From Aquibacillus saliphilus (GTDB lineage: Bacteria; Bacillota; Bacilli; Bacillales; Amphibacillaceae), in assembly GCF_020404745.1 (NCBI RefSeq), contig NZ_JAIZAP010000004.1:160151-224150 (forward strand): a stretch of DNA of 64,000 nucleotides, in the 5' to 3' direction. The stretch's first letter is position 1; each line of letters begins with the position of its first letter. The notes under the pieces were generated by a model, which made no database searches, was not told the origin of the DNA, and worked only from the letters and a program-made list of their open reading frames with translations. Positions 25,456-33,900 of the stretch are shown one piece after another. The translations under genes and the position numbers were made by a program.

Positions 25456-25719
25456 ATGACAAATTTTAAAATTAATTATACAGGGAAAGAAAACACAAAA
25501 ACCAAGAAAGATGTTCCTATTTTCTTAAAACACAAAGTCTCCGATGATAATCTGTATATGATTGCTCGTGAATTCAACACATATAGATTGTTGTGTGTTA
25601 ATAATGGGCACGTTCAGTGTGCTTCTGACAACTCTTCTGATAATTTGGAGGAATTATTAAAAAAACTTAATGATTATTTTGATGAAGTTGAAATTGAAGT
25701 AAATGCAACATTTAAATAA
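25456..25719 (+). CDS. Small phage protein, unknown function
   Basis: An 87-residue α/β protein (MTNFKINYTGKENTKTKKD...). AAAGGAG precedes ATG 25456. No recognised domain. Confidence 0.55.
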   Translation: MTNFKINYTGKENTKTKKDVPIFLKHKVSDDNLYMIAREFNTYRLLCVNNGHVQCASDNSSDNLEELLKKLNDYFDEVEIEVNATFK

Positions 25720-25743
25720 AAATCACAAAGGAAGGAGAACTAA

Positions 25744-25908
25744 ATGGATAAACCAAGTGCAAGGATTGATTTCAGTGACGACATGGGGAGAATATCACAA
25801 ATTAAAAAAGAAGTCTCGGAATTACAACTTAGGATTTTTACATTACAACAAGAAGAGGGTAGGATTTGGGCAAGAAACAGTTTTTCTTTTACTTATACAG
25901 ATAAATAA
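25744..25908 (+). CDS. Small coiled-coil phage protein
   Basis: A 54-residue protein with a central charged helix (RISQIKKEVSELQLRIFTL). AAGGAAGGAG precedes ATG 25744. A longer overlapping frame (25703-25936) has no ribosome site and is rejected. Confidence 0.5.
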   Translation: MDKPSARIDFSDDMGRISQIKKEVSELQLRIFTLQQEEGRIWARNSFSFTYTDK

Positions 25909-25940
25909 AAGTCATATTTTAAAAGGAGGAAGATGATTAA

Positions 25941-26240
25941 ATGAGTCTTGAAGAGTTAGCGAATTCAGATTGTCGTTATTGTTTTGGTACAGGAGTTAGG
26001 CACAATGGATATAATGAATATCCTTGTCAATGTGCGATTACTAGCTATTCTTTTAATGAAATTGTATCTGAGACTGATTATATAAACCCTGTTAAAGAAA
26101 TATTTAAATTTCCAGATGAATTAAGAGAAAAGTATCTAAACGCCTTATATGAAATTGGTTCTCATATTAGATCAACACCTGATTCAATACCACATATAAT
26201 CAAAACATTGAAATCGGTTTTACCTGAATATGAAGATTAA
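25941..26240 (+). CDS. Small zinc-finger-like phage protein
   Basis: A 99-residue protein with a DnaJ-like half finger CRYCFGTG...PCQC (~11-31), likely binding one zinc, and a helical C-terminal part. AAGGAGG precedes ATG 25941. The target is unknown. Confidence 0.55.
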   Translation: MSLEELANSDCRYCFGTGVRHNGYNEYPCQCAITSYSFNEIVSETDYINPVKEIFKFPDELREKYLNALYEIGSHIRSTPDSIPHIIKTLKSVLPEYED

Positions 26241-26270
26241 TTAAAAGTTTAATAAGAAAGGATTGATAAA

Positions 26271-26558
26271 ATGTTTAAAGAGACGTATGGGTTTGATGTA
26301 GATAAACTTAGCCCAAACACGCCAATACATATAAAAGATAATGAATCCACAGAAAAACTAAACGGGCTGATGATTGTATCTAGTTGTGATGAAGGTTATA
26401 ACTACCACTACGAAAACAAAACAGGTACGTATTTGATTTATGAAAGCTCTTCAACTTTTTTAAAAGTCTTCGATAATCGTGGATGTGAGTTAAAATTACC
26501 AATAAAACATTTTCTAGGTGAAAATCCAAGGATGAAAATTGAAATATTCACATTATAA
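26271..26558 (+). CDS. Small phage protein, unknown function
   Basis: A 95-residue β-rich protein (MFKETYGFDVDKLSPNTPI...). AAAGGA precedes ATG 26271. No domain is recognised. Confidence 0.5.
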   Translation: MFKETYGFDVDKLSPNTPIHIKDNESTEKLNGLMIVSSCDEGYNYHYENKTGTYLIYESSSTFLKVFDNRGCELKLPIKHFLGENPRMKIEIFTL

Positions 26559-26590
26559 AAATCACATTTTAAATGGAAAGGAATGATTAA

Positions 26591-27172
26591 TTGACTTGTA
26601 TAGTAGGATTAGTCTTTAACGGAGTTACATATATAGGAGGAGATTCATTAGGCTCTAATGGATATTCAAAAACGGTAAGAAAAGACACTAAAGTATTTAA
26701 ATTAAAGGATACGAATAAGGCTGTTGTTGGCTACACTTCATCATATAGAATGGGTCAATTATTAATGTATGCAAAAGGATTAATAGATTCGAGAGATGAG
26801 CCTAATATTGATCATGAATATCTAGTAACTAGATTCATCCCAAACACTATCAAACTATTTGAAGATGGTGGGTATTCTAAGAATAGTAGCGGTGAAAAAA
26901 CAGGCGGTAGCTTCCTACTTGGATATGGTGATAGGCTTTATCAGGTGTCTAGTGACTTTCAAGTTGGAGAATCAATTGATGGTTACGATGCTTGTGGAAG
27001 TGGAGAAGAGTTCGCATTAGGCTCATTGAAAACAACCGAAAATTCAAATATGTCTCCAGAGGAAAGAATTCACTTAGCATTACAAGCAGCTACTAAATTT
27101 AGTACTTCTGTTGTACCACCCTATCAGATTATCAACACTTATGACGATAAAGTTGAAACATATGAAAATTGA
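26591..27172 (+). CDS. HslV/proteasome-like Ntn-hydrolase
   Basis: The 193-residue protein starts M-TCIVGLVFNGVTYIGGDSLG. Removal of Met would leave an N-terminal Thr nucleophile, as in HslV and proteasome β subunits. A Lys follows in a plausible site (VFKLKDTNKAVVGYTSS, ~36-52), and GSFLLGYGDRLYQV and ACGSGEEFALGSL match the family's β-sandwich strands. TTG 26591 follows AAAGGA. No HslU-like ATPase is seen nearby. It may self-assemble or use a host unfoldase; substrate unknown. Confidence 0.7.
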   Translation: MTCIVGLVFNGVTYIGGDSLGSNGYSKTVRKDTKVFKLKDTNKAVVGYTSSYRMGQLLMYAKGLIDSRDEPNIDHEYLVTRFIPNTIKLFEDGGYSKNSSGEKTGGSFLLGYGDRLYQVSSDFQVGESIDGYDACGSGEEFALGSLKTTENSNMSPEERIHLALQAATKFSTSVVPPYQIINTYDDKVETYEN

Positions 27173-27195
27173 ACTTATAACGAAAGGATTAATAT

Positions 27196-27360
27196 ATGAA
27201 ATATGCTTTAAATACAACTATATTACTTTTGATTGCTTTGGCTACAGTTTATTTATTTGTAAGTATCTTACTAACAATAGGAATATTTAACAAACCAATA
27301 TCTATAATTATAGCAGTATTTTTCACTACATTCATGTTGTTTTATGGAATGGAAGATTGA
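27196..27360 (+). CDS. Small two-span membrane protein
   Basis: A 54-residue, very hydrophobic protein with helices at ~8-29 and ~34-51. GAAAGGA precedes ATG 27196. Function unknown. Confidence 0.5.
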   Translation: MKYALNTTILLLIALATVYLFVSILLTIGIFNKPISIIIAVFFTTFMLFYGMED

Positions 27361-27402
27361 TTTAAAACCACAAATTTATCAAGTGAGAAAAGGGTGATGA
27401 AA

Positions 27403-27555
27403 ATGTTTCAATTACAAGATAGAGCAACTGATGAAATGATTATTATTTACTCGGTTAGAAGTGAAGGGAATAAAACGGAATTTCTTATTTACGCTGGTAG
27501 TAATTATGGATTTGTTTGGAATGATTCAAGCTACTTTAAGCCAAGAATTAATTAA
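27403..27555 (+). CDS. Small phage protein, unknown function
   Basis: A 50-residue β-rich protein (MFQLQDRATDEMIIIYSVR...). ATG 27403 is preferred over ATG 27397, which is close to AAAGGG. No family is recognised. Confidence 0.5.
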   Translation: MFQLQDRATDEMIIIYSVRSEGNKTEFLIYAGSNYGFVWNDSSYFKPRIN

Positions 27556-27587
27556 AGCGATTATTTTAAGAAAAGGAGATGAGTTAA

Positions 27588-27785
27588 ATCAAAGAAGTCT
27601 CGTATGTATTCTATAAATATAATGGAGAACACGTTGATCCGACACCTATAGATAGAACAGGTGTTGTTATGGGTGAGGATGGATTACTACTACATATTTA
27701 TGACACTAAACTTAATCGTTACTGTTGGAGAAAAAGGAAAGACACCAAGATCATTAATCCAATACAATATAAGGAGGATGAGTAA
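27588..27785 (+). CDS. Small basic phage protein with ATC start
   Basis: A 65-residue protein (KEVSYVFYKYNGEHVDPTP...). AAGGAG at 27573-27578 lies 9 bases before ATC 27588, and the codon directly upstream is TAA (27585-27587). The first canonical in-frame start is ATG 27669, which would remove the first 27 residues and has no Shine-Dalgarno. This gene is therefore among the clearest cases of an ATN start. Function unknown. Confidence 0.55.
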   Translation: MKEVSYVFYKYNGEHVDPTPIDRTGVVMGEDGLLLHIYDTKLNRYCWRKRKDTKIINPIQYKEDE

Positions 27786-27786
27786 A

Positions 27787-28071
27787 TTGGAATTAGATAA
27801 AAAACACTTTATTGAATCGGATAGTTACTGCTTCATATTAAAGAAACGCACTGGTCGATTAGATAAGAAAACAGAAGAAGAAATTACAGAAAATATAGGT
27901 TACTTTACAACATTACAAGCAACATTAAAACATTATTATCTTAAGTTGGATATTAAAAAAGAAAAGTTGGAACATGTGAAGGATGTAATTTTATATTTAG
28001 ATAAGATAGATAAGAAGATTGATAAAATAGGAGAAGGGATTGAGTTGAAATTATGGAATCAAATCAAATAG
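27787..28071 (+). CDS. Small coiled-coil phage protein
   Basis: A 94-residue, Lys-rich helical protein (MELDKKHFIESDSYCFILK...). TTG 27787 is 9 bases after AAGGAGG. Longer in-frame extensions to 27661 lie inside the previous gene and are rejected. It overlaps the next gene, suggesting joint function with the Gam-like protein. Confidence 0.6.
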   Translation: MELDKKHFIESDSYCFILKKRTGRLDKKTEEEITENIGYFTTLQATLKHYYLKLDIKKEKLEHVKDVILYLDKIDKKIDKIGEGIELKLWNQIK

Positions 28072-28586
28072 ATGAGTTGGAATATGAGGATTTAGATGCA
28101 ACGAAACTTGAGCAATGGAAAGTGGATGCCTTAATTGAGGATATTCGTGAGAACAATAATGATATTAAGAAGTACAAGGATATATTAGATAAACGTATAG
28201 CTGAGTTAAAGTTAAATTTTGAAAATAAGAAAACAACACTTGAGAAACGTAACCATTATTTATTATCAACACTAAACACCTACGCAAAACAACAAAAAGA
28301 TTTAAAGAGCACAAAGACACAATGGAAATATTCAAGTTTATCGGGCGATATTTTGATAAAGAAGCCTTTACCTAAACTACAAAAGCCTGTCAAGGATACG
28401 TATAAAGATATTCAAAAATTATATCCAGAATTAGTTGAAGATGTAACTGAACAAAATTTAAATTGGAAAGATTTGAAATCTAAATTAGTTGTTCAGAATG
28501 GTGAAGTATATGACAAAGAGAGTGGAGAAAATTTATCATCTTATATAGATATTGAAATTAGTGATGAAGAAACGATTGTAAAATAG
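28053..28586 (+). CDS. Gam-like host-nuclease inhibitor protein
   Basis: The 177-residue protein has a long N-terminal coiled coil (~20-95, ending NHYLLSTLNTYAKQQ). The segment KSTKTQWKYSSLSGDILIKKP follows in two parts (~100-120), the pattern of Mu/λ Gam-like end-binding proteins. These coat DNA ends and block exonucleases. ATG 28053 overlaps the previous gene. It stands just before thyA. Confidence 0.65.
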   Translation: MESNQIDELEYEDLDATKLEQWKVDALIEDIRENNNDIKKYKDILDKRIAELKLNFENKKTTLEKRNHYLLSTLNTYAKQQKDLKSTKTQWKYSSLSGDILIKKPLPKLQKPVKDTYKDIQKLYPELVEDVTEQNLNWKDLKSKLVVQNGEVYDKESGENLSSYIDIEISDEETIVK

Positions 28587-28596
28587 GAGTGATTAA

Positions 28597-30234
28597 TTGA
28601 GCAAGGCTGATATTAAATACAAAGAATTAGTTCTCGATATTATAAACAATGGGTACAACAACAAAAATGAATCAACTAGGACTGTCTACGCTGATGGATG
28701 TCCTGCATATACAAAGTCCATATTTGGTGTTCAAATTAAATTTAAAGAAGGCGAAATACCTTTATTAACTAGCAAATATGTCGCAACAAACACAGCCATT
28801 AAGGAACTTTTATTGTTTTGGCAAAGACAAACTAACAAAAAGGAAAATTTTCATGATTGGAATGTTCATATATGGGACGAATGGTTTAACGATAATGGAG
28901 ATTTAGGAACATCTTATTCATATCAATTTGAGAGTAGACCAAGGTATAAAAAAATAGAGGTTCAAAGAAGAACAAAAAAGCATCATAAAGAATTGTCTGA
29001 TATAAAAGTAGGGGACGCAGAGGATCACCAACCAAAACGAGAAGGGTCTATCATCGGTGATATTATAGAAAGTCAAAATTCTGGAAAGTTCTTGGTGTTA
29101 GATGAATTTAGGACAAATAAAAGTATAGTGTGCTACGTTCAATTTCTGTCCACTGGGTTTAAACAAACGATAACAAAAGGAAATGCAACGAAAGGAAAGG
29201 TAAAAGATCCTTATGCAAGGAGACAGTTTAATGTGGGGTTTTATGGTGAACCTGAATTAGTGGCAAACTATTTGACCAAAGAAGAAAAACAAAAACTCTA
29301 TTACACATGGAGAGGGATGTTGCAAAGATGTTATACTTCAACGTCTTTAACATCTAAGAATTACAATCATAAAGGTATTTTTATTGATGAAAGATGGCAT
29401 AACTTTAGTACTTTCCTTAGTGATATGCAGGATATACCTCAGTTCTTTATTGCTAAAGAAGATAAGTTTAAAGGGTGGAATTTAGACAAGGATTATTTTG
29501 GAAGCAATTGTTATAGTAGAGATACTTGCGTATGGCTAGATGTTAATGACAATGCAAGGTATGCCAATGGTCGAACAATTAAAGCTGTTGACAAATATGG
29601 TAAAGAATACAAGTTTCTTTCTATTTCGGAAGCTAGTGAAGCTTTAGATATCGGTGCATCTAGTGTACATAGAGTGCTGAAAGGTGTATATGAAAGCACT
29701 AAGGGATACACTTTTTCATATGGAGAATCAAATAATGAATTACTTGAAAGGAATAAATTATCAAACAACCAAGTAGTAGATGTGTTAAGAGGGTTAAAAT
29801 TAAACCCTACAAGTAGAAGACACATGACAAGTTTTTGGGATGACAGTACTGTTGATGAAAAAGCCTTGCAGGAATGTGCGTTTCAAACTCAATGGAACGT
29901 TAGAGGCGATAAACTTGATTTGATACTAACTCAACGATCTGCCGATGTAGGGTTAGGGCTTCCTTTTAATTGGTGGCAGTATTGGGTTCTTCAAAATATG
30001 ATTGCTCAAACATGCGGGTTTAAGGTTGGAGAATTTACTCATCACATAGGTAATTGTCATATTTATGACAGGCATGAGAGTATTTTGCTAGAACAGATTA
30101 AAAATGATGGTTATCATCAGCCAGATTTTTGGATTAACCACGAAGTTACAGACTTTTTTAACTTTACAATTAAAGACTTTGAAATAATTGATTATAAACA
30201 CGGGGGGAAAGCTCCTATGGAAGTTGCTTTATAA
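28597..30234 (+). CDS. thyA: Thymidylate synthase with in-frame homing-endonuclease insertion
   Basis: The 545-residue frame encodes a full ThyA in two parts: residues 1-~121 (VHIWDEW, GTSYSYQF) and ~390-545 (LNPTSRRH, the catalytic Cys in LQECAFQTQW, TQRSADVGLGLPFN, GNCHIYDRH). Together they match the ~279-residue Bacillus/phage ThyA. Between them lie ~265 foreign residues: a homing-endonuclease-like domain (REGSIIGDII...WRGMLQRCY...DERWHNFSTF...NLDKDYF) and a NUMOD1 motif (KAVDKYGKEY...). No intein splice residues are seen. It may be a tolerated insertion, or a group I intron with an open frame fused to exon 1. TTG 28597 follows AGGAG; dfrA overlaps its stop. Confidence 0.8.
   Translation: MSKADIKYKELVLDIINNGYNNKNESTRTVYADGCPAYTKSIFGVQIKFKEGEIPLLTSKYVATNTAIKELLLFWQRQTNKKENFHDWNVHIWDEWFNDNGDLGTSYSYQFESRPRYKKIEVQRRTKKHHKELSDIKVGDAEDHQPKREGSIIGDIIESQNSGKFLVLDEFRTNKSIVCYVQFLSTGFKQTITKGNATKGKVKDPYARRQFNVGFYGEPELVANYLTKEEKQKLYYTWRGMLQRCYTSTSLTSKNYNHKGIFIDERWHNFSTFLSDMQDIPQFFIAKEDKFKGWNLDKDYFGSNCYSRDTCVWLDVNDNARYANGRTIKAVDKYGKEYKFLSISEASEALDIGASSVHRVLKGVYESTKGYTFSYGESNNELLERNKLSNNQVVDVLRGLKLNPTSRRHMTSFWDDSTVDEKALQECAFQTQWNVRGDKLDLILTQRSADVGLGLPFNWWQYWVLQNMIAQTCGFKVGEFTHHIGNCHIYDRHESILLEQIKNDGYHQPDFWINHEVTDFFNFTIKDFEIIDYKHGGKAPMEVAL
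28930..29763 (+). mobile_element. Homing-endonuclease module inserted within thyA
   Basis: This is the foreign segment described under thyA. It keeps the thyA reading frame throughout. Its N-terminal domain (~residues 147-205), central WRGMLQRCY core (~236) and C-terminal NUMOD1 resemble free-standing phage endonucleases such as the one at 10,714. Exact borders are uncertain by roughly ten codons. Confidence 0.6.
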
Positions 30235-30725
30235 TGTCATTTTCAATTATAGCTGCAGTAGGTAAAAATGGAGAAATTGGATTAAATAATAAACTATTAT
30301 GGAATATACCAGAAGATTTTCAATGGTTTAAGTATCATACTATGAATAAGGTTGTAATAATGGGCAGACGAACTTACGAATCGCTACCTGTAGACTACCT
30401 CCCTAAACGAATTAATGTTGTGCTCACCAAAAATAAGGATTATAAACCACATACAGAAGTAATGGTTTTTCATACTGTTGATGATATTCTACATGAATTT
30501 GCGAATGAGCGTGAAGTAATGATATTAGGGGGTTCAGAGATATATAAACAATTCCTTCCTTATACTAATCGAATGTACTTAACTAAAGTCGATCATTCAT
30601 TTGAGGCAGATTCTTATTTTCCTAAGATAGACTGGAATGATTGGAAGACATACTTTAAACATGAGGGTGAGAAAGATAACGAATACGATTATTGTTTTTA
30701 TGTTTACAAGAAACCATTGAAATAA
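30234..30725 (+). CDS. dfrA: Dihydrofolate reductase
   Basis: A 163-residue DHFR: SFSIIAAVGKNGEIGLNNKLLW (in two family blocks, ~2-23), the NADPH segment VVIMGRRTYESLP (~40-52) and VMILGGSEIYKQFLP (~96-110). It regenerates THF from the DHF that ThyA produces. ATG 30234 overlaps the thyA stop, so the two are coupled. A copy of the conserved element overlaps its end. Confidence 0.9.
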   Translation: MSFSIIAAVGKNGEIGLNNKLLWNIPEDFQWFKYHTMNKVVIMGRRTYESLPVDYLPKRINVVLTKNKDYKPHTEVMVFHTVDDILHEFANEREVMILGGSEIYKQFLPYTNRMYLTKVDHSFEADSYFPKIDWNDWKTYFKHEGEKDNEYDYCFYVYKKPLK

Positions 30726-30745
30726 ATAAAATTATCATAAAATAC
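30721..30745 (+). promoter_or_regulatory. Conserved phage promoter/operator element, copy 8
   Basis: AATAAATAAAATTATCATAA overlaps the dfrA stop and directly precedes a strong promoter. A tandem element-plus-promoter arrangement occurs only here in the window. Confidence 0.45.
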
Positions 30746-30748
30746 ATA

Positions 30749-30777
30749 TTGACATTAGATATAAATGGGATTATACT
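30749..30777 (+). promoter_or_regulatory. Strong sigma-A-type promoter of the polymerase unit
   Basis: TTGACA (30749-30754), 17-base spacer containing TATAAAT, TATACT (30772-30777), overlapped by TATAAT. A hairpin lies about 12 bases after the expected transcription start. Confidence 0.8.
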
Positions 30778-30795
30778 ATAATAAGAGGTTGATTA

Positions 30796-30829
30796 AGGGG
30801 GTTGTATTCGTACATCCCCTATTTTTATA
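30796..30829 (+). terminator. Leader hairpin with UUCG loop (attenuator or 5' stabiliser)
   Basis: GGGG and TGTA pair with TACA and CCCC around a TTCG loop (~30796-30820), followed by TATTTTTAT. It lies between the promoter and dnaE, so it could terminate or protect the leader RNA. Confidence 0.6.
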
Positions 30830-30834
30830 AGTTG

Positions 30835-30915
30835 GTGATAAGTGTTTTCATTATTATTATATTGATATTTGTAGTTGTAGTAGGAATTATTGATTGGATT
30901 GAAATTAGAAGATGA
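30835..30915 (+). CDS. Possible 26-residue membrane peptide
   Basis: GTG 30835 opens a frame with one hydrophobic helix (SVFIIIILIFVVVVGIIDW) and a charged end. It lies in the leader between the hairpin and dnaE. The ribosome site is poor, so this is tentative. Confidence 0.3.
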   Translation: MISVFIIIILIFVVVVGIIDWIEIRR

Positions 30916-30931
30916 GGAAGGAGGATATCGA

Positions 30932-33900
30932 TTGGATAATTATGTGAAATATCATTTACATTCCAGTTTGAGTAATCCTACGTGTGGAAATAAAGCTGAT
31001 TCAACAACCAACTACCAAGCATTTGTAGACAGAGCTGCTGAAGTTGGAATGACGGCAATGGCTTTTTCGGAACACGGTAACACGTTTAGGTGGAAGAGAA
31101 AAAAAGATGCTATTGAAAAAAGCAACATGAAATATATTCATGCTAATGAGGTCTATGTTACTGAGCATAATGACAAAGATTTAAAACTAATCAGAGACAA
31201 TTATCACTATATGTTAATAGCTAAAAATTGGGATGGAGTTAAGGAACTTAATTCTCTAGGATCTGACACATTCAGTAAAGAAGATGGGCATTTTTACTTT
31301 AACCCTAGAATAACTTTTGAAGAGTTGTATAAAACTTCTGACAATATATTAATGACAAGTGCATGTTTGGCTTCTCCGCTTTGGAGGTTATATAAAAAAT
31401 CTAATTTAGATATAGGGTCTAACGAGTCATTAAATGCAAAGCGAAAACTAGATAATATGCTTTATTGGATGGAGAAAAATAAACATAGAATGTTTTTTGA
31501 GATTCAATATCACAACCACCCTGAACAAATAGCATACAATAAGATGTTGTTGAATTTATCAAAAGAATTAAAAATACCCTTGATAGCTGGTACTGATACG
31601 CATGAAATTAATCAGGATCATATGGACGCTAGAAAGTTGTTTTTACAATCAAAAGGTGCTACGTATGGAGATGAAGACAGTTTTGACTTAACTTTTAAAA
31701 CCTATCCAGAACTAGTCGGTATGTTTGAAAAGCAAAACGCATTACCTAGAAATGAATATTTAGAAGCAATACACAACACGAATGTTATGGCTGATATGGT
31801 AGAGGAGTTCAAAATTGATTACACACCTAAATACCCCAAAATGTCAGACAACCCAGATGAAGAATTTAAAGAGAAAATTAGAATTGGCGTAAAAGAAAGA
31901 AATATAAATAAGAAACCTAAAGAAGAAATACAGGATTACTTTAAAAGAATTAGAGATGAGTTTGATACTTACAAAGAGTTGAACGCAATTGATTATATGT
32001 TGTTAAAGAAAAATATTATTGACTGGTGTCATAAGAATGATATTTTTCAAGGCTATGGTCGTGGAAGTGTTACAGGAAGCATCATAGCCTATTTATTAAA
32101 TATTACTGAACTAGACAGCATTAAATACAATTTAAACTTTACGAGGTTTTTAAACAAAGATCGTGTTACTCTAGCTGACATCGATGTGGATCTGCCACCA
32201 TCACGAAGACAAGAAGTTATCGATTATGTTGCGAGTTTAGACGGAATACAATTTGCTGAGATTATAACTTTTAATACTATGGCTTTAAGAAAAAGTATTG
32301 AGGTAATTGGTAAGGGTTTAAAATTCAATGATTCTAAAGTTGATAAATTAAAAGAATTAGCAGACAGCGATTATGAAAAGTTTAAAAAAGATTATCCAAA
32401 AGTTGAACGATATCTCACCTTATTAAAAGGGACTATCGAAAGTATCGGTTCACACGCATCTGGTTTTCTTGTTTCTCCAATTGACCTAGCGGAGAACGTT
32501 GGTTTATGCAAGACTAAAGAAAGTAAATATGATGTTACTTGTTTAGATATGAAAGAATTAGAAGGTATGAATTATGTCAAATTGGATTTGTTGGGTCTGG
32601 ACAATATCGAGTCTGTCAACGAAACTTGTAAATTAGCAAATATCGATAGGCTTACGCCTGATAATATGGATTTTGACGACTTTGATGTATGGAAATCAAT
32701 TAGAGAAAGTACATTAGGAGTGTTTCAATGGGAATCAAACAGTGCATTTAATTACTATAAAAGATTATTTTCAGATGAGACAATCAAAACGATAAAAGAA
32801 ATATCACCCAATACATCATACATAGACTTATTATCAATTGGTAATGGTGCAATAAGACCATCCGGTGACTCGTATAGAGATGATCTTGCTGCAGGTAATT
32901 TTCATGATAACGGGCACGAGGCTTTGAATGAATTTCTATCTCCGACAATGGGGCAATTAGTATATCAAGAACAGATCATTGAGTTTTTAACTAGATTTTG
33001 TGGATTTACAATGGGTCAAGCCGACTTGGTTAGGCGTGGTTTAGCTAAGAAAGTGGGCACTCATGAGTATATCCCAAAGATTAAACAGGGATTTATAGAT
33101 ACAATGATGTCTAAGTATAAAACTAGCAAGGAGAAGTCAGAGGATTTAATAGAATATTTCTTAAAAGTAATAGATGATGCGTCGGATTATGGTTTTTCGA
33201 CTAACCATTCGTATCCTTATTCTATGTTGGGGTATGCAAATGCTTGGTTAAGGCATTATTATCCGTTGGAATATTTAACAGCGTTAATGAATGTTAAAAG
33301 AAATGACAAGGAAGACATAGCCAAAATAATTCAATACGCAAACTTGAAAGGATTCAAATTAAAACCAATTGAATTTGGCAAGTCGATTGCGTTATATAAT
33401 TTGGATAAAGAAGAGAAAAATATCTACAAAGGAATTAAATCGGTAGCTTATATGAATGACAAGATAAGCGATGAACTTTACGAATTGTCTAAAAATAAAT
33501 ATAGAACATTTACAGAACTCCTAGTTGAAATATCGGATAATACATCGGTTGACACAAGGCAGTTAGATAAACTGATTAGATTAAACTTTTTCAAAGGGTT
33601 CGGTAAAGTCGAAAGATTGCTAGCCATATACGATAACTTTATTAATGGGGAGTATAAATACAAAAAAACTTATGTCCAAAAAACTAAAGACAAACGAATA
33701 CCAGAGTTAATTAGATGGGAGCAAGAAACATCTGATACGATATCATTTCCAATTAATGATAAATTATTTTTTGAATTAGAAAACTTAGGTTATATTGAGA
33801 CGACTTTAGATGTGCCAAAATCTTATTGTGTAGTGCTAGAAGTGAACGCTAAATTTAAAAATGCTTTTGTTTACCTTTATCAACTCTCTACAGGAAATGA

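Noticed and set aside
25703..25936. Long frame overlapping 25744-25908
   Set aside because: It starts inside the previous gene without a ribosome site; the shorter frame behind AAGGAAGGAG is better supported.
28930..29763. Classical intein in ThyA
   Set aside because: No Cys/Ser at a plausible first position with block A, and no HN before a Cys/Ser/Thr at the end of the insert.
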